NCBI RefSeq assembly: GCF_014235185.1
Contig: NZ_CP060131.1
Location: 3,045,501 to 3,109,500, forward strand
Source: Pseudonocardia petroleophila
GTDB lineage: Bacteria; Actinomycetota; Actinomycetes; Mycobacteriales; Pseudonocardiaceae
Direction of reading: 5' to 3'
DNA: 64,000 nucleotides
Under the pieces are notes generated by a model. That model was not told where the DNA came from and did no database searches. It saw nothing but the letters and a program-made list of their open reading frames with translations. The translations under genes were made by a program, and so were the position numbers. Positions 11,181-19,622 of this stretch are shown piece by piece; positions within the stretch are counted from its first letter, which is position 1, and every line of letters begins with the position of its first letter.

Positions 11181-13733
11181 TCACCGGAGCACCCAGGTGT
11201 CCTTCGCCCCGCCGCCCCGCGACGAGTTGACGATCATGCTGCCGGCCGGGGCGACCCGGCTCAGCGCGGCCGGGAGCACCTCGGTCGTCGGGGTGCCGCC
11301 GGTGTGCGACTGCAGCACGAACGCCCGCAGGTCGACGGCCCGCGGTTCGAGCTTGTCGCCCGCGAACGTGGGGTGGCTCGACAGGGCGACGAGGTCCTGC
11401 GCCACCCACCCCGCGGGGTTGGCGCGGATCGCGGCGGAGACCTCGGTCAGCTCGCCCACCCCGGCGTGCGGGCCGATCACGATGCCCTGCCCGCCGTAGC
11501 CGTCGACGGGCTTGAGCACGAGCTCGTCGAGCCGGTCGAGCACCTCCGCGCGGCGCTCGGGATCGACGCACGGGTAGGTGGGGACGTTGTCGAGCAGCAC
11601 CGGCTCGCCGAGGTAGTAGCGGACCATGTCGGGGACGTAGGCGTAGACGAGCTTGTCGTCGGCCACGCCGTTGCCCAGTGCGTTGAGCAGCGCGACCTGC
11701 CCGCGGGCCACCGCGTTGCCCACGGCGCGGCCGATCAGGCGCCGGTCGGGGCCGCGCGCGGTCATCAGGGTGCGCTCGTCGAGGCGGCGGTACAGCGCCG
11801 CGATCCGCCGGGGGGTGCCCGCGCCGACGAGGAGCACCCCGTCCTCGGTGACCTGCAGGTCGCGCGGGGTCACCAGCGCCACGCCCATCTGCTCGGCCAG
11901 CAGCCGGTGCTCGTAGTACGCCGAGTCGGCCGGCCCGGAGGTCAGCACGGCCACCCCGTCCGGGTCGGTCGAGTCGGTGGCGGAGAACAGGGCGGAGCGC
12001 AGGCTCCCCGGCACCGACTCCAGCCCGACGACGCCCGCGGGCGGCTCCAGGTCGGGCATCACGCTGCGGATCAGGCGCCGGGACGTGATCGAGTACCCGA
12101 TCCCGGACGGGACCCGGAGGTTGTCCTCCAGCACCACCCAGTGGTCGGCGCGGTCGCGCACGAGGTCGATCCCCGCCACCGCGATCCGCACGGCGTCGTC
12201 CGGGGCCAGCGTGCCCAGCCAGGTCCAGCCCGGGGCGTGGTCGATCACCGACGCCGGGACGATCCCGTCGGTGACGATCCGCCGCTCCCCGTAGACGTCG
12301 CGGACGAACGCCTCCAGCGCCCGGACCCGCTGCACGAGCCCCGAGCTGAGCCCGGCCCAGTCCTCCGCGGTGACGATGCGGGGCACCAGGTCGAGCGGGA
12401 AGAGCCGGTCCGGCTCGCCGTCGCCGAGCCGGAAGGTGACGCCGCGGGCCTTCTGCTCGGCCCGCAGCGCGCCCTCGGCCGCGGCCATCCCGCGCGGGCC
12501 CATCCGGTCCAGCGCGCGGAACAGGAAGCCGTAGTGCGGCAGCACGGTGCCGCCCGCGCCGACGGCCTCGTCGAAGGCCTCGGGGTGGTAGGCGTCGAGC
12601 AGCTCCGGGCTGGCCGGGACGGTCGAGGGCGGGGCGACCGCGGGCTCGCGGCCCTGCGTGTGGGCGAGCAGGGCGTCGACGACGTCGGTGAACTCGCCGC
12701 GGCGGCCGAAGGCCCGGCGCTGCCGGGCGGCGGCGCTGCCGCGGGCCAGGGTGGCCCGCGAGAGCTCGCGGACCTGCTCCCAGTCGCCGAGCTCCTCCAG
12801 CTGGGGGCGCAGGTGGTCGACGAGCTGCCCGATCAGGATGGGCGGCGACACCAGCGCCGGCCCGGAGAGGTCGACGAGATCGCCCTCCAGCCCCGACCGC
12901 GCGGCCCGCCAGCTCGCCGCGCGCAGCAGCTCGTGGCGCGACGCGGGCAGGGGGAGCCCGGCGTCGAGGTCGGCGCGGGCCATGCCGACCAGCGCCCGGA
13001 ACAGGCCCGCGATCAGCACGACGTCGTCGACCTGGGGACAGGCGTCGCACACCCGCAGCTCGACGGTCGGCAGGTGCGCGCTGGGCCGGATGTCGAAGTA
13101 GACCATCCCCGGGTCGCTGATCGTGCCGGACGCGATCAGCTCGGCGACCATGGCGTCGTAGTCGGCCGCGGTCTCGACGTCGCCGGGCGGCCCGGCGGTG
13201 GGCCAGCGCGACCACACCATCGACCGGAAGCTCGCGTACCCCGAGTCGCGGCCGCGCCAGTACGGCGAGCTGGCCGACACCGCGAGCAGGATCGGCAGGT
13301 ACGGGGCGACGCGACGGACGACCTGCACGGCCACGTCGCGGTCGGGGACGTCGACGTGCACCTGGGCCCCGCAGATGTGCTGCTCGCTGACCAGCAGCTG
13401 GTACTCGTGCTGCATCCGCTCGTAGCGCGCGCCGGCGGAGATCAGGTCGCCCTGGTCGGCGAGCGGGACCGTGCCCGCCGCGACCACCCCCAGACCCAGC
13501 GGCTCGGCCACCGACTCCAGCGTGGAGCGCAGCCGCCGCAGGTGGTGGCGCAGGTCGTCGAGGGTGGCGCAGACCGGGGTGTTCGTCTCGACCAGCGACC
13601 GCTGCAGCTCGGGGGCGAACTCGGCCCCGTCGAGGCGGGACAGCAGGGAGTCGACCTCGGGAGCGGCACGACGGGTCTCCAGGTCGACGACGTGGAACTC
13701 CTCCTCCGCGCCGAGCAGGGGCAGCGCGGTCAT
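11181..13733 (-). CDS. Carboxylate-amine ligase: GCS2 domain fused to circularly permuted ATP-grasp
   Basis: 850 residues with two ATP-dependent ligase modules. Residues 1 to about 370 are a YbdK/GCS2-type glutamate-cysteine-ligase-like domain (LLGAEEEFHVVDLETR, SEQHICGAQVHVDVPDRD, VELRVCDACPQVDDVV). Residues about 385-850 are a type 2 circularly permuted ATP-grasp domain (HYGFLFRALDRMGPRGM, HWVVLEDNLRVPSGIGYS, LVLKPVDGYGGQGIVIGP, ILVNSS-like MIVNSSRGGG at the end). Each module normally forms an amide or peptide bond, so the protein could assemble a short peptide in two steps. It is first in an operon with an NAGGN-type amidotransferase and an S9 peptidase, and so occupies the place of the usual N-acetylglutaminylglutamine synthetase. 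The ATG at 13733 is 7 bases from a TAGCGT box, so the message is probably leaderless. Confidence 0.88.
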   Translation of the reverse strand: MTALPLLGAEEEFHVVDLETRRAAPEVDSLLSRLDGAEFAPELQRSLVETNTPVCATLDDLRHHLRRLRSTLESVAEPLGLGVVAAGTVPLADQGDLISAGARYERMQHEYQLLVSEQHICGAQVHVDVPDRDVAVQVVRRVAPYLPILLAVSASSPYWRGRDSGYASFRSMVWSRWPTAGPPGDVETAADYDAMVAELIASGTISDPGMVYFDIRPSAHLPTVELRVCDACPQVDDVVLIAGLFRALVGMARADLDAGLPLPASRHELLRAASWRAARSGLEGDLVDLSGPALVSPPILIGQLVDHLRPQLEELGDWEQVRELSRATLARGSAAARQRRAFGRRGEFTDVVDALLAHTQGREPAVAPPSTVPASPELLDAYHPEAFDEAVGAGGTVLPHYGFLFRALDRMGPRGMAAAEGALRAEQKARGVTFRLGDGEPDRLFPLDLVPRIVTAEDWAGLSSGLVQRVRALEAFVRDVYGERRIVTDGIVPASVIDHAPGWTWLGTLAPDDAVRIAVAGIDLVRDRADHWVVLEDNLRVPSGIGYSITSRRLIRSVMPDLEPPAGVVGLESVPGSLRSALFSATDSTDPDGVAVLTSGPADSAYYEHRLLAEQMGVALVTPRDLQVTEDGVLLVGAGTPRRIAALYRRLDERTLMTARGPDRRLIGRAVGNAVARGQVALLNALGNGVADDKLVYAYVPDMVRYYLGEPVLLDNVPTYPCVDPERRAEVLDRLDELVLKPVDGYGGQGIVIGPHAGVGELTEVSAAIRANPAGWVAQDLVALSSHPTFAGDKLEPRAVDLRAFVLQSHTGGTPTTEVLPAALSRVAPAGSMIVNSSRGGGAKDTWVLR

Positions 13734-13740
13734 GGGCCCG

Positions 13741-13746
13741 ACGCTA
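13741..13746 (-). promoter_or_regulatory. Leaderless-type -10 box of the ligase operon
   Basis: On the minus strand TAGCGT ends 7 bases before the ATG at 13733. The 19-bp repeat (13750-13768) lies directly upstream, overlapping the expected -35/spacer region. Confidence 0.5.
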
Positions 13747-13749
13747 GGT

Positions 13750-13768
13750 GCCGGTTGTTACGGCCGTG
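13750..13768 (-). promoter_or_regulatory. 19-bp repeat upstream of the ligase gene
   Basis: Identical to the element at 11145-11163 and at the same 16-base distance from the start codon. Its place just upstream of a -10 box suggests an operator for the osmolyte-like operon. Confidence 0.6.
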
Positions 13769-13799
13769 CTTCGGCGAGGTCACCCCCACTGCGTACCCG

Positions 13800-15287
13800 T
13801 CAGCCGGTGCGGGCACGCAGCGCGGCGACGAGATCGGCCCGGGTGGCCACCGCCAGCTTCTGGCGCAGGCGGGCGACGTGCTGCTCGACGGTCTTGGGGG
13901 AGATGTAGAGGCGCGCCCCGATCTCCTTGTGGGTCAGCCCGTCGACGACGAGGGCGCCGACCTCGCGCTCCCGGTCCGACAGCTCGTCGGCGCCCGCGAC
14001 CCGGCGCGGCCCGCGGGTGGGCCGCAGCCGGCGGCCGGTCTCCAGCAGGGCCCGCGCGACGGCAGGGGTCCCGGCCCGCGCGGACGCGGCGCGGCACAGC
14101 TGCCCGGCCTCCCACGGCCGCCCGCCCGCGTCGAGTGCGGTGGCGACCCCGTCGACGGCGCCGGGGTCGACCCGCCCGGAGAGCACCGCGGCCCACTCCG
14201 CTGCGGCCTCGGCGCGCACCCGCAGCACCGGGTGGTCGACGGCGAGGTCGGCGAGCGGGCCCGCCGCCGCGGCGGCCGCGGCCGCGTCGTCGGCGACGAC
14301 CGCCCGCTCCAGCGCCCACCACAGCCGCGCCGCGACGGCCCACCACGGCGACCCCGCCGAGGTCACGGCGTCGGCGATCGCGCCGGGGAGGTCGGCGGAG
14401 TCGTCGCCGACCAGCGCGCCCCCGACCGACAGCTCGCCCCACGCGTCGACCAGGAACAGCTCGACGTCGGCCCCGGCCATCACCGGCACCACGCGGTGCC
14501 AGGTGGCGGCGAGTGCGGCCGCGTCGCCGCCGCGCCGGGCCAGCCCGACCCCGACGGCCGCGGCCAGCACGGCGTTGCGGCGCAGCACGGGCCGGTCCCC
14601 GACGTCGGCGAGCGCCTCCCGCGCGGCGGACAGGCGCCCGGCGCGCAGGTCCAGCCAGGCCGCGAGCAGGCGCTGCCGGGTGCCCGGGCGGGTGCCGGGC
14701 ACCGGGTCGAGCATCGCGCGGGCGGCCCGCTCGTGCCCGCCCGCCGCGGCGACGGTGGCCGCCAGCTCGCCCCACTGCTCGGGCGCCAGCGGGTCGGCCG
14801 GGACGGTGGTGGCGGCCAGCCCGGCCAGCCGGCGCGCCGCGGGCTCGACGGCGCCGCGCAGCGCGTCCAGGCCCGCCGCCGCGCCGTCGACGAGCACGGT
14901 GAGCCCGCGCGGCGCGGGGTCGGGGAGCCGGGCGTGGGCCGCGGCGAGGTCGTCGGACCCCGTGTCGACGTCGCCGACGAGCGCGGCGAGCAGCGCCGCC
15001 CGGGCGGCGGCCCACGCCGCGGCCGCGGACGGGGCGGAGTCGGCCTCGGCGTCGAGGACGCCGGAGATGCCGCGCCAGCGGCCCGCGGCGTCGAGCAGGG
15101 CGCCGTCGGCCGCGGCGGCGGCCGCGGCCACCCCGGCGGCCCGCGCCCCGGGGTCCGACCCGGAGGCCAGCGCCCGGTCGGCCGCGTCGATGGCGGCGAC
15201 GGCGTCCCCGCGGGCCCAGGCCTCCTCGGCGAGTGCGGCGTCGTCGGCGGTCTCGGTGCGGGTCTCCTCGACGGCGGTGCTCGGCAT
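13800..15287 (-). CDS. LuxR-type transcriptional regulator
   Basis: 495 residues. The last 65 form a LuxR/NarL helix-turn-helix (ELSDREREVGALVVDGLTHK, then ARLYISPKTVEQHVARLRQK). The rest is an alanine-rich helical region with no receiver domain and no Walker A motif that I can see, perhaps a degenerate TPR array for ligand or protein sensing. In mycobacteria the LuxR-type activator IniR controls iniBAC. This gene follows the IniC-like gene by 97 bases in the same orientation, so it is a candidate regulator of that cluster or of the ligase operon that starts 66 bases further on. It is shorter than IniR, so orthology is not claimed. The ATG at 15287 has GGGGGT upstream and is preferred to an in-frame GTG at 15362. 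Confidence 0.82.
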   Translation of the reverse strand: MPSTAVEETRTETADDAALAEEAWARGDAVAAIDAADRALASGSDPGARAAGVAAAAAAADGALLDAAGRWRGISGVLDAEADSAPSAAAAWAAARAALLAALVGDVDTGSDDLAAAHARLPDPAPRGLTVLVDGAAAGLDALRGAVEPAARRLAGLAATTVPADPLAPEQWGELAATVAAAGGHERAARAMLDPVPGTRPGTRQRLLAAWLDLRAGRLSAAREALADVGDRPVLRRNAVLAAAVGVGLARRGGDAAALAATWHRVVPVMAGADVELFLVDAWGELSVGGALVGDDSADLPGAIADAVTSAGSPWWAVAARLWWALERAVVADDAAAAAAAAGPLADLAVDHPVLRVRAEAAAEWAAVLSGRVDPGAVDGVATALDAGGRPWEAGQLCRAASARAGTPAVARALLETGRRLRPTRGPRRVAGADELSDREREVGALVVDGLTHKEIGARLYISPKTVEQHVARLRQKLAVATRADLVAALRARTG

Positions 15288-15384
15288 GGCTGCTACCCCC
15301 TGAAGTGGTGTCCGGCCCATGCTGGTCCGGCGGCGACCACCCGTTCGTGTGCCGGGACACACACGGAGGTGTCCGCAGGACCCG

Positions 15385-16875
15385 TCACAGAGGAGGACGC
15401 CCCGGGGCGGGTGATACGCGCCGGGGGGAGGGGGCGGGCCGTGCGGCGAGGATGCCCTCGCAGGTGCGGATGACGGTGTGGCAGGCGCCGGTCGCGGTGC
15501 GCGGGAGCATCGGGTTGGCCGCGTGCCGCCGCCAGCGCTCCAGGGCGGCGAAGGCGGCGTGGCGCACCTCCGGTGCCGGGGCGTCGGCGGGCAGGCCCAG
15601 GCGTGCGGTAGGGGCCGCCCCGGCGTCGCCCAGGAGCCGCTCGGCCTCCTCCGCCGCCGGCCGGGGGAGCCCGACGACGCCCGAGCGCAGCGCCCCGAGC
15701 AGCCGGAGCTCGGCGAACTCGTGCGCCCCCGCGAGCACCCGCTCCACCTCGCGCGCCAGCGGGCCGTCGCGCCGCGTCCCCGGCAGCAGCCGGTCGACGG
15801 CGAGCAGCGCGGACCGGGCCTTGAGCAGGTCGCGGCGGCCGGTGAACCGGGTGTGCAGGACCCCCTGCAGCTCGGTCAGCCCGCTGCGCGCGACGAGCTC
15901 GGCCGCGAGCGCGTCCGGCGTCGCCGTGCCCTGGCGGATGAGCATCGCCGAGAGCCGGATGCCGAACAGCCCGAAGCGGCGCACGAGGCGGTCGCGCAGC
16001 GCGGCGTCGTCGCCCCTGCGGAACCGCGCGACCGACAGCAGCGCGGAGTCCAGCTCCTCCCGCGGCAGCGCGGCGAGCCCGGCGAGCGCGGTGAACTCGG
16101 CGTGGCGCAGCGTCCGCCCGGTCTGGGCGAGCAGCCCCGCCACCGCGACGACGTCCTGGCACAGCCCGCGCACCGTCGGGTCGGCGCGGTAGCGGCTCGC
16201 GATGCCGCGGGCGGAGAACATCGCGTCGACGCGCCCGCCGCCGATCTCGTCGGCCCGCGAGATCACCGCGACGGTGTTGACGGCGGTCGCCCGCGCGACG
16301 CCGCGGTCGCGGAAGGACTCCAGGAACTCGGCGTCCGCGGCGTGCAGGTGCCGCATCAGGTAGACGACGGCGTCGGCCTCGGTGGGGGTGTCGTCGTCGG
16401 GGTCGAGGAACGCGACGGTCCGCTGCGAGGTCGCCGCCGACGTCGACGCGATGCCGGGGGTGTCGATCAGCGTCGCGGTCCGCAGGCTCTCCGCGGGCCA
16501 GTCGACGACGAGCCGGTCGACGTCGTCGGCCGGGGTGCCGTCCAGGTCGATGACCAGAGCGCCGTCGGTGCGGCGGACGGTCAGCGGCTCCGGGTGGCCG
16601 GTGCGCGGGTGCAGCACGATCCGCGGTACGGACCCGTCGCGGTACCAGGTGACGACCCGTGTGCACTCCCCGGCGTCGGTGGGCGCGATGTTCTCGCCGA
16701 CCAGGGCGTTGAGCAGCGTCGACTTGCCCGCCTTGACCTTGCCGGCGATCGCGACGCGCAGCGGTTCGTCGAGCCGGGCCAGCTGGGCCCGCAGGTGCGC
16801 GACCGTCGCCGGGTCGTCCCGGTGGGTCTCGATCGCGAGCAGCAGGACGCGGCGGGTGGCGGCGAGGAGGCTCAC
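15385..16875 (-). CDS. Dynamin-family GTPase, IniC-like
   Basis: 496 residues with a dynamin-type GTPase domain: P-loop VAIAGKVKAGKSTLLNALVG (about 41-60), switch region with APTDAGECTRVVTWY, and G3 LIDTPGIAST. It lacks an obvious long membrane paddle, as does mycobacterial IniC. The GTG at 16875 overlaps the IniA-like stop by 4 bases, so the two are co-translated. Bacterial dynamin pairs of this kind remodel or protect the membrane. In mycobacteria the iniBAC operon is induced by cell-wall inhibitors. The order IniB-IniA-IniC on one strand is kept here. Confidence 0.87.
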   Translation of the reverse strand: MSLLAATRRVLLLAIETHRDDPATVAHLRAQLARLDEPLRVAIAGKVKAGKSTLLNALVGENIAPTDAGECTRVVTWYRDGSVPRIVLHPRTGHPEPLTVRRTDGALVIDLDGTPADDVDRLVVDWPAESLRTATLIDTPGIASTSAATSQRTVAFLDPDDDTPTEADAVVYLMRHLHAADAEFLESFRDRGVARATAVNTVAVISRADEIGGGRVDAMFSARGIASRYRADPTVRGLCQDVVAVAGLLAQTGRTLRHAEFTALAGLAALPREELDSALLSVARFRRGDDAALRDRLVRRFGLFGIRLSAMLIRQGTATPDALAAELVARSGLTELQGVLHTRFTGRRDLLKARSALLAVDRLLPGTRRDGPLAREVERVLAGAHEFAELRLLGALRSGVVGLPRPAAEEAERLLGDAGAAPTARLGLPADAPAPEVRHAAFAALERWRRHAANPMLPRTATGACHTVIRTCEGILAARPAPSPRRVSPAPGRPPL

Positions 16876-18710
16876 GACGCGACCGCCTGCTTCGCCGGCC
16901 GGGGCAGCAGCGCCCGGGCCAGGCGGCGCACCGCCTCCAGCTCCTCGAGCTGGGCCTCGATCTCGGCCTGGCGCGCCGCGCGCTCGCTCTGCGACTGCTT
17001 GACGGCGCGCTCGGCGGCCTGCTGCGACTCCGCGAGCGAGCGCTTGAGCTGCTCGGCCTGCTCGGTGAAGTGGTCGCGCAGGTCGCGCTGCACCGTGCGG
17101 AGGCGGTCGCGGGAGTCCTTGCCGACCTGGAACGTCACGTCGTCGACGTAGCGGCGGGCGGCGGCCTTGGCCTCGTTCTGCCGCTTGGTGACGATCCGCT
17201 TGCGCTCGTCGCCGACGGACTTGCCCGCCATGACCAGCCCCGCCCCGATCCCGAGCGGGTTGATCAGGGTGGCGAAGCCGAGGAACGTGCCCATCATCCC
17301 GAACATGAGCATGCCCATGTACCCGCCGCGCAGGCCGGTGAGCGCCTTGTTCCCGATGCTCCAGGACTCCGCGCTCGGCATCGCCATCCGGCGCACCGAC
17401 CGCAGCGCGTCCGACGGGTCGTTGCGCAGCGCGGGGAGCAGCTGGTCGCGGTCGGTGGAGAAGTGCTCGGCGACCCGGTGGGCGAGGTGCCGCGCCCGCT
17501 GGGTGGCCCAGACGAAGTTCGCCGCCGCCGCGTTCGCGACCTCCTGCTGCACCCACCCGGAGAACTGCTCCCACACCTTCGTCGGGTCGCCGACGGCGGC
17601 CAGCTCGTCCTCGGCGAGCCGGCTGATCTCGCGCATCCGGTCCCGCAGGTCGTAGTCGATGTCGGCGTTGAGGTCCGCGACGCCGTCGTTGAGCGTCTGC
17701 TGCCAGCGCGCGGAGCGCTCCTTGAGCGCGGTCGCCCGCTCCTGGGCGGCGGTGAGCCCGGCCAGCAGCGCGGCCGCGGCCGCCGGGTCCTGCGCGGTCA
17801 GCTCGGCGCGCAGGCTGCCGGCGATCTGGTCGGTCACCGCCAGCACGTCGTGCACCACGCCGCGCCGGGCGATGCGGTCCGCCTGCCCGAGCACGCGCTT
17901 GCGGACGTAGCCGACGAGCGCGGGGAAGCCGGACTCGGCGTTGGCCTCGGTGTCGCTGTGCAGCACCGCGTGCCAGCGCAGGGTCGACGACACCTCGAAC
18001 AGCTCGGCGGAGATGCCGGTGGCCGCGAGGTGGCCGCGGTCGAGCTCGGCGATCCGGGCCGACTCCGGGTACAGGTCGGTCTTGGTGAGCACGCACGCCA
18101 CCGTCGGGCACACCGACGCGGCGTGGCGCAGGAACGCCATCTCCGGGGCCGTGTACTCCTGCGAGGCGTCCGAGACGAGCAGCACGGCGTCGGCCGAGGG
18201 CAGGGCCGACATCGTCGCCGCGCCGTGCACGGAGGTGAGCCCCCCGACGCCGGGGGTGTCGACGAGCTCCAGCCCGCCGGCCAGCACCGGCCGCGGCACC
18301 GCGACCTCGACGTGGCTCCAGCCCTCCCGGTTGCCCGGGTTGCCCTGTTCGCAGACGTGGGCGGCGAGGTCGGCGGCCGGCACGTCGACGCGCTCGGGCT
18401 CGGTGCCCGGCCCCCCGCGGCGCACGAGCGTCACCGCCACGGCGTCCCCGTGCCGCACGACGGTCGGCACCGCGGTGGCGACGTCGTCGAACGTCGGGCA
18501 CACCGGGGCGCCCACCAGCCCGTTGACGAGCATCGACTTGCCCTGCTTGAACTCGCCGACCACCAGCACCCGGACCCGCCCGTCGAGCACGCGGGCGCGC
18601 GAGGTGCGTAACCGCTCGTCGAGGTCGGGCCGGTCGTAGCGGGCGATGGCGGCGAGGGCCCGGTCGACGACCTCGGCGGGGCTCGGCGGGCCCGGATCGG
18701 GGCTGGTCAT
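16872..18710 (-). CDS. Dynamin-family GTPase, IniA-like
   Basis: 612 residues. GTPase motifs: P-loop VLVVGEFKQGKSMLVNGLVG (near residue 52), G3 LVDTPGVGGL, G4 LTKTD. A helical stalk is followed by a hydrophobic, glycine-rich paddle (GGYMGMLMFGMMGTFLGFAT and onward) that should insert in the membrane, then a long coiled coil rich in Glu, Gln and Arg to the end. This matches mycobacterial IniA, a membrane-fission dynamin linked to isoniazid and ethambutol tolerance. ATG 18710 is spaced 6 bases from GGAG; the GTG at 18713 is an alternative. It is 9 bases downstream of the IniB-like gene and overlaps the IniC-like gene. Confidence 0.9.
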   Translation of the reverse strand: MTSPDPGPPSPAEVVDRALAAIARYDRPDLDERLRTSRARVLDGRVRVLVVGEFKQGKSMLVNGLVGAPVCPTFDDVATAVPTVVRHGDAVAVTLVRRGGPGTEPERVDVPAADLAAHVCEQGNPGNREGWSHVEVAVPRPVLAGGLELVDTPGVGGLTSVHGAATMSALPSADAVLLVSDASQEYTAPEMAFLRHAASVCPTVACVLTKTDLYPESARIAELDRGHLAATGISAELFEVSSTLRWHAVLHSDTEANAESGFPALVGYVRKRVLGQADRIARRGVVHDVLAVTDQIAGSLRAELTAQDPAAAAALLAGLTAAQERATALKERSARWQQTLNDGVADLNADIDYDLRDRMREISRLAEDELAAVGDPTKVWEQFSGWVQQEVANAAAANFVWATQRARHLAHRVAEHFSTDRDQLLPALRNDPSDALRSVRRMAMPSAESWSIGNKALTGLRGGYMGMLMFGMMGTFLGFATLINPLGIGAGLVMAGKSVGDERKRIVTKRQNEAKAAARRYVDDVTFQVGKDSRDRLRTVQRDLRDHFTEQAEQLKRSLAESQQAAERAVKQSQSERAARQAEIEAQLEELEAVRRLARALLPRPAKQAVAS

Positions 18711-18719
18711 CACGGGCTC

Positions 18720-19556
18720 CTAGACGACCGCGGCGTCGACGTCGAGGTCGGCGTCCGCCTCGGGTTCGGGCTCGGGGTCCGGCTCGACCACCGGCTCGGG
18801 CTCCGCGACGGGCTCCGGATCCGCCTCGTCGACGCCCCCGGTCCCGGTGTCCGCGGTGTCCCCGGTCCCGGTGTCCGGCGGCGGGTCCTGCGTCCCCACG
18901 AGGTCCTCGGTCGCGATCCCGAGCGGCGGGTTCTCCGGGCCGGCGGCCGGTTCCGGCCCGGCGGTGCCGTCGTCCTCGACGACGACGGTGTCGTCGTCGT
19001 CGTCGTCGCCGACGATCCTGTCGTCGTCGCTGACGATCGTGTCGTTGTCGTTGATGATCGTGTCGTTGTCCTGGACGGCCGTGACGTCGTTGACGACCGA
19101 CGAGCTGTCGTTGAACGAGTCGTCGATGATCGTCACGTCGTCGTCGGAGTTGAACGAGTCGGAGAAGGTCACGTCCCGGTCGTCGATGGTGATGACGTTC
19201 GTCTCGGTCACCTCGGTGACGTGGAAGGTCGCCGTCGTGTGCTGGATGGCCTGGACGGGGTCGTCCCCGCCGCCGTGCCGCCCGCCGCCACCGTGGCCGC
19301 CGCCGCTGTGCCCGCCCCCGCCGCCCCCGCCACTGCCGTGTCCGCCACTGCCGTGTCCGCCCCCGCCGTCCCCCCCGTGGCGGAGCACGCCGGTGTCGCA
19401 CATCTGCAGCTGCGCGTCGCGCACGTCCTGGCCGGTCAGCCCGTCGAGGCCGGCGTCGGCCAGCGCCTGCCGCGGCTGCGCCTCGAACGCCATGCGCTTG
19501 CTCTCGTCGCCCATCAGGTCGAGGAGGAAGTCGATCACTTGGGACAGCGCGATCAC
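18720..19556 (-). CDS. IniB N-terminal domain protein with Gly-His and acidic tails
   Basis: 278 residues. The first 50 match the IniB N-terminal domain (VIDFLLDLMGDESKRMAFEA, ALADAGLDGLTGQD). Next comes a Gly/His/Ser run (about 65-95) that may bind metal, then a strand-forming acidic segment with repeating aspartates (VTIIDDSFNDSS, DNDTIINDNDTIVSDDD), and a Pro-Glu acidic C-terminus. No signal peptide or membrane helix is seen. The GTG at 19556 follows GGAGGTGA at ideal spacing. It is the first gene of the IniB-IniA-IniC run. The molecular role of IniB is unknown in any species, so function rests on context. Confidence 0.85.
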   Translation of the reverse strand: MIALSQVIDFLLDLMGDESKRMAFEAQPRQALADAGLDGLTGQDVRDAQLQMCDTGVLRHGGDGGGGHGSGGHGSGGGGGGGHSGGGHGGGGRHGGGDDPVQAIQHTTATFHVTEVTETNVITIDDRDVTFSDSFNSDDDVTIIDDSFNDSSSVVNDVTAVQDNDTIINDNDTIVSDDDRIVGDDDDDDTVVVEDDGTAGPEPAAGPENPPLGIATEDLVGTQDPPPDTGTGDTADTGTGGVDEADPEPVAEPEPVVEPDPEPEPEADADLDVDAAVV

Positions 19557-19577
19557 GGCTGTTCACCTCCGGGTCGG

Positions 19578-19616
19578 CCACCGGCCCCGCCCGTTCGTCG
19601 CGGGCGGGGCCGGTGG
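19578..19616 (-). terminator. Strong hairpin between the acidic protein gene and the IniB-like gene
   Basis: Perfect 16-base inverted repeat (19578-19593 and 19601-19616) with a 7-base loop, just after the stop codon at 19623. It should end or attenuate the upstream transcript, so the IniB-like operon probably has its own promoter or depends on read-through. Confidence 0.7.
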
Positions 19617-19622
19617 GATGGG

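Noticed and set aside
10899..15473. A 1524-codon plus-strand frame
   Set aside because: Antisense to the ligase and LuxR genes. His/Val/Arg-rich composition is typical of a shadow frame at high GC, and there are no domains.
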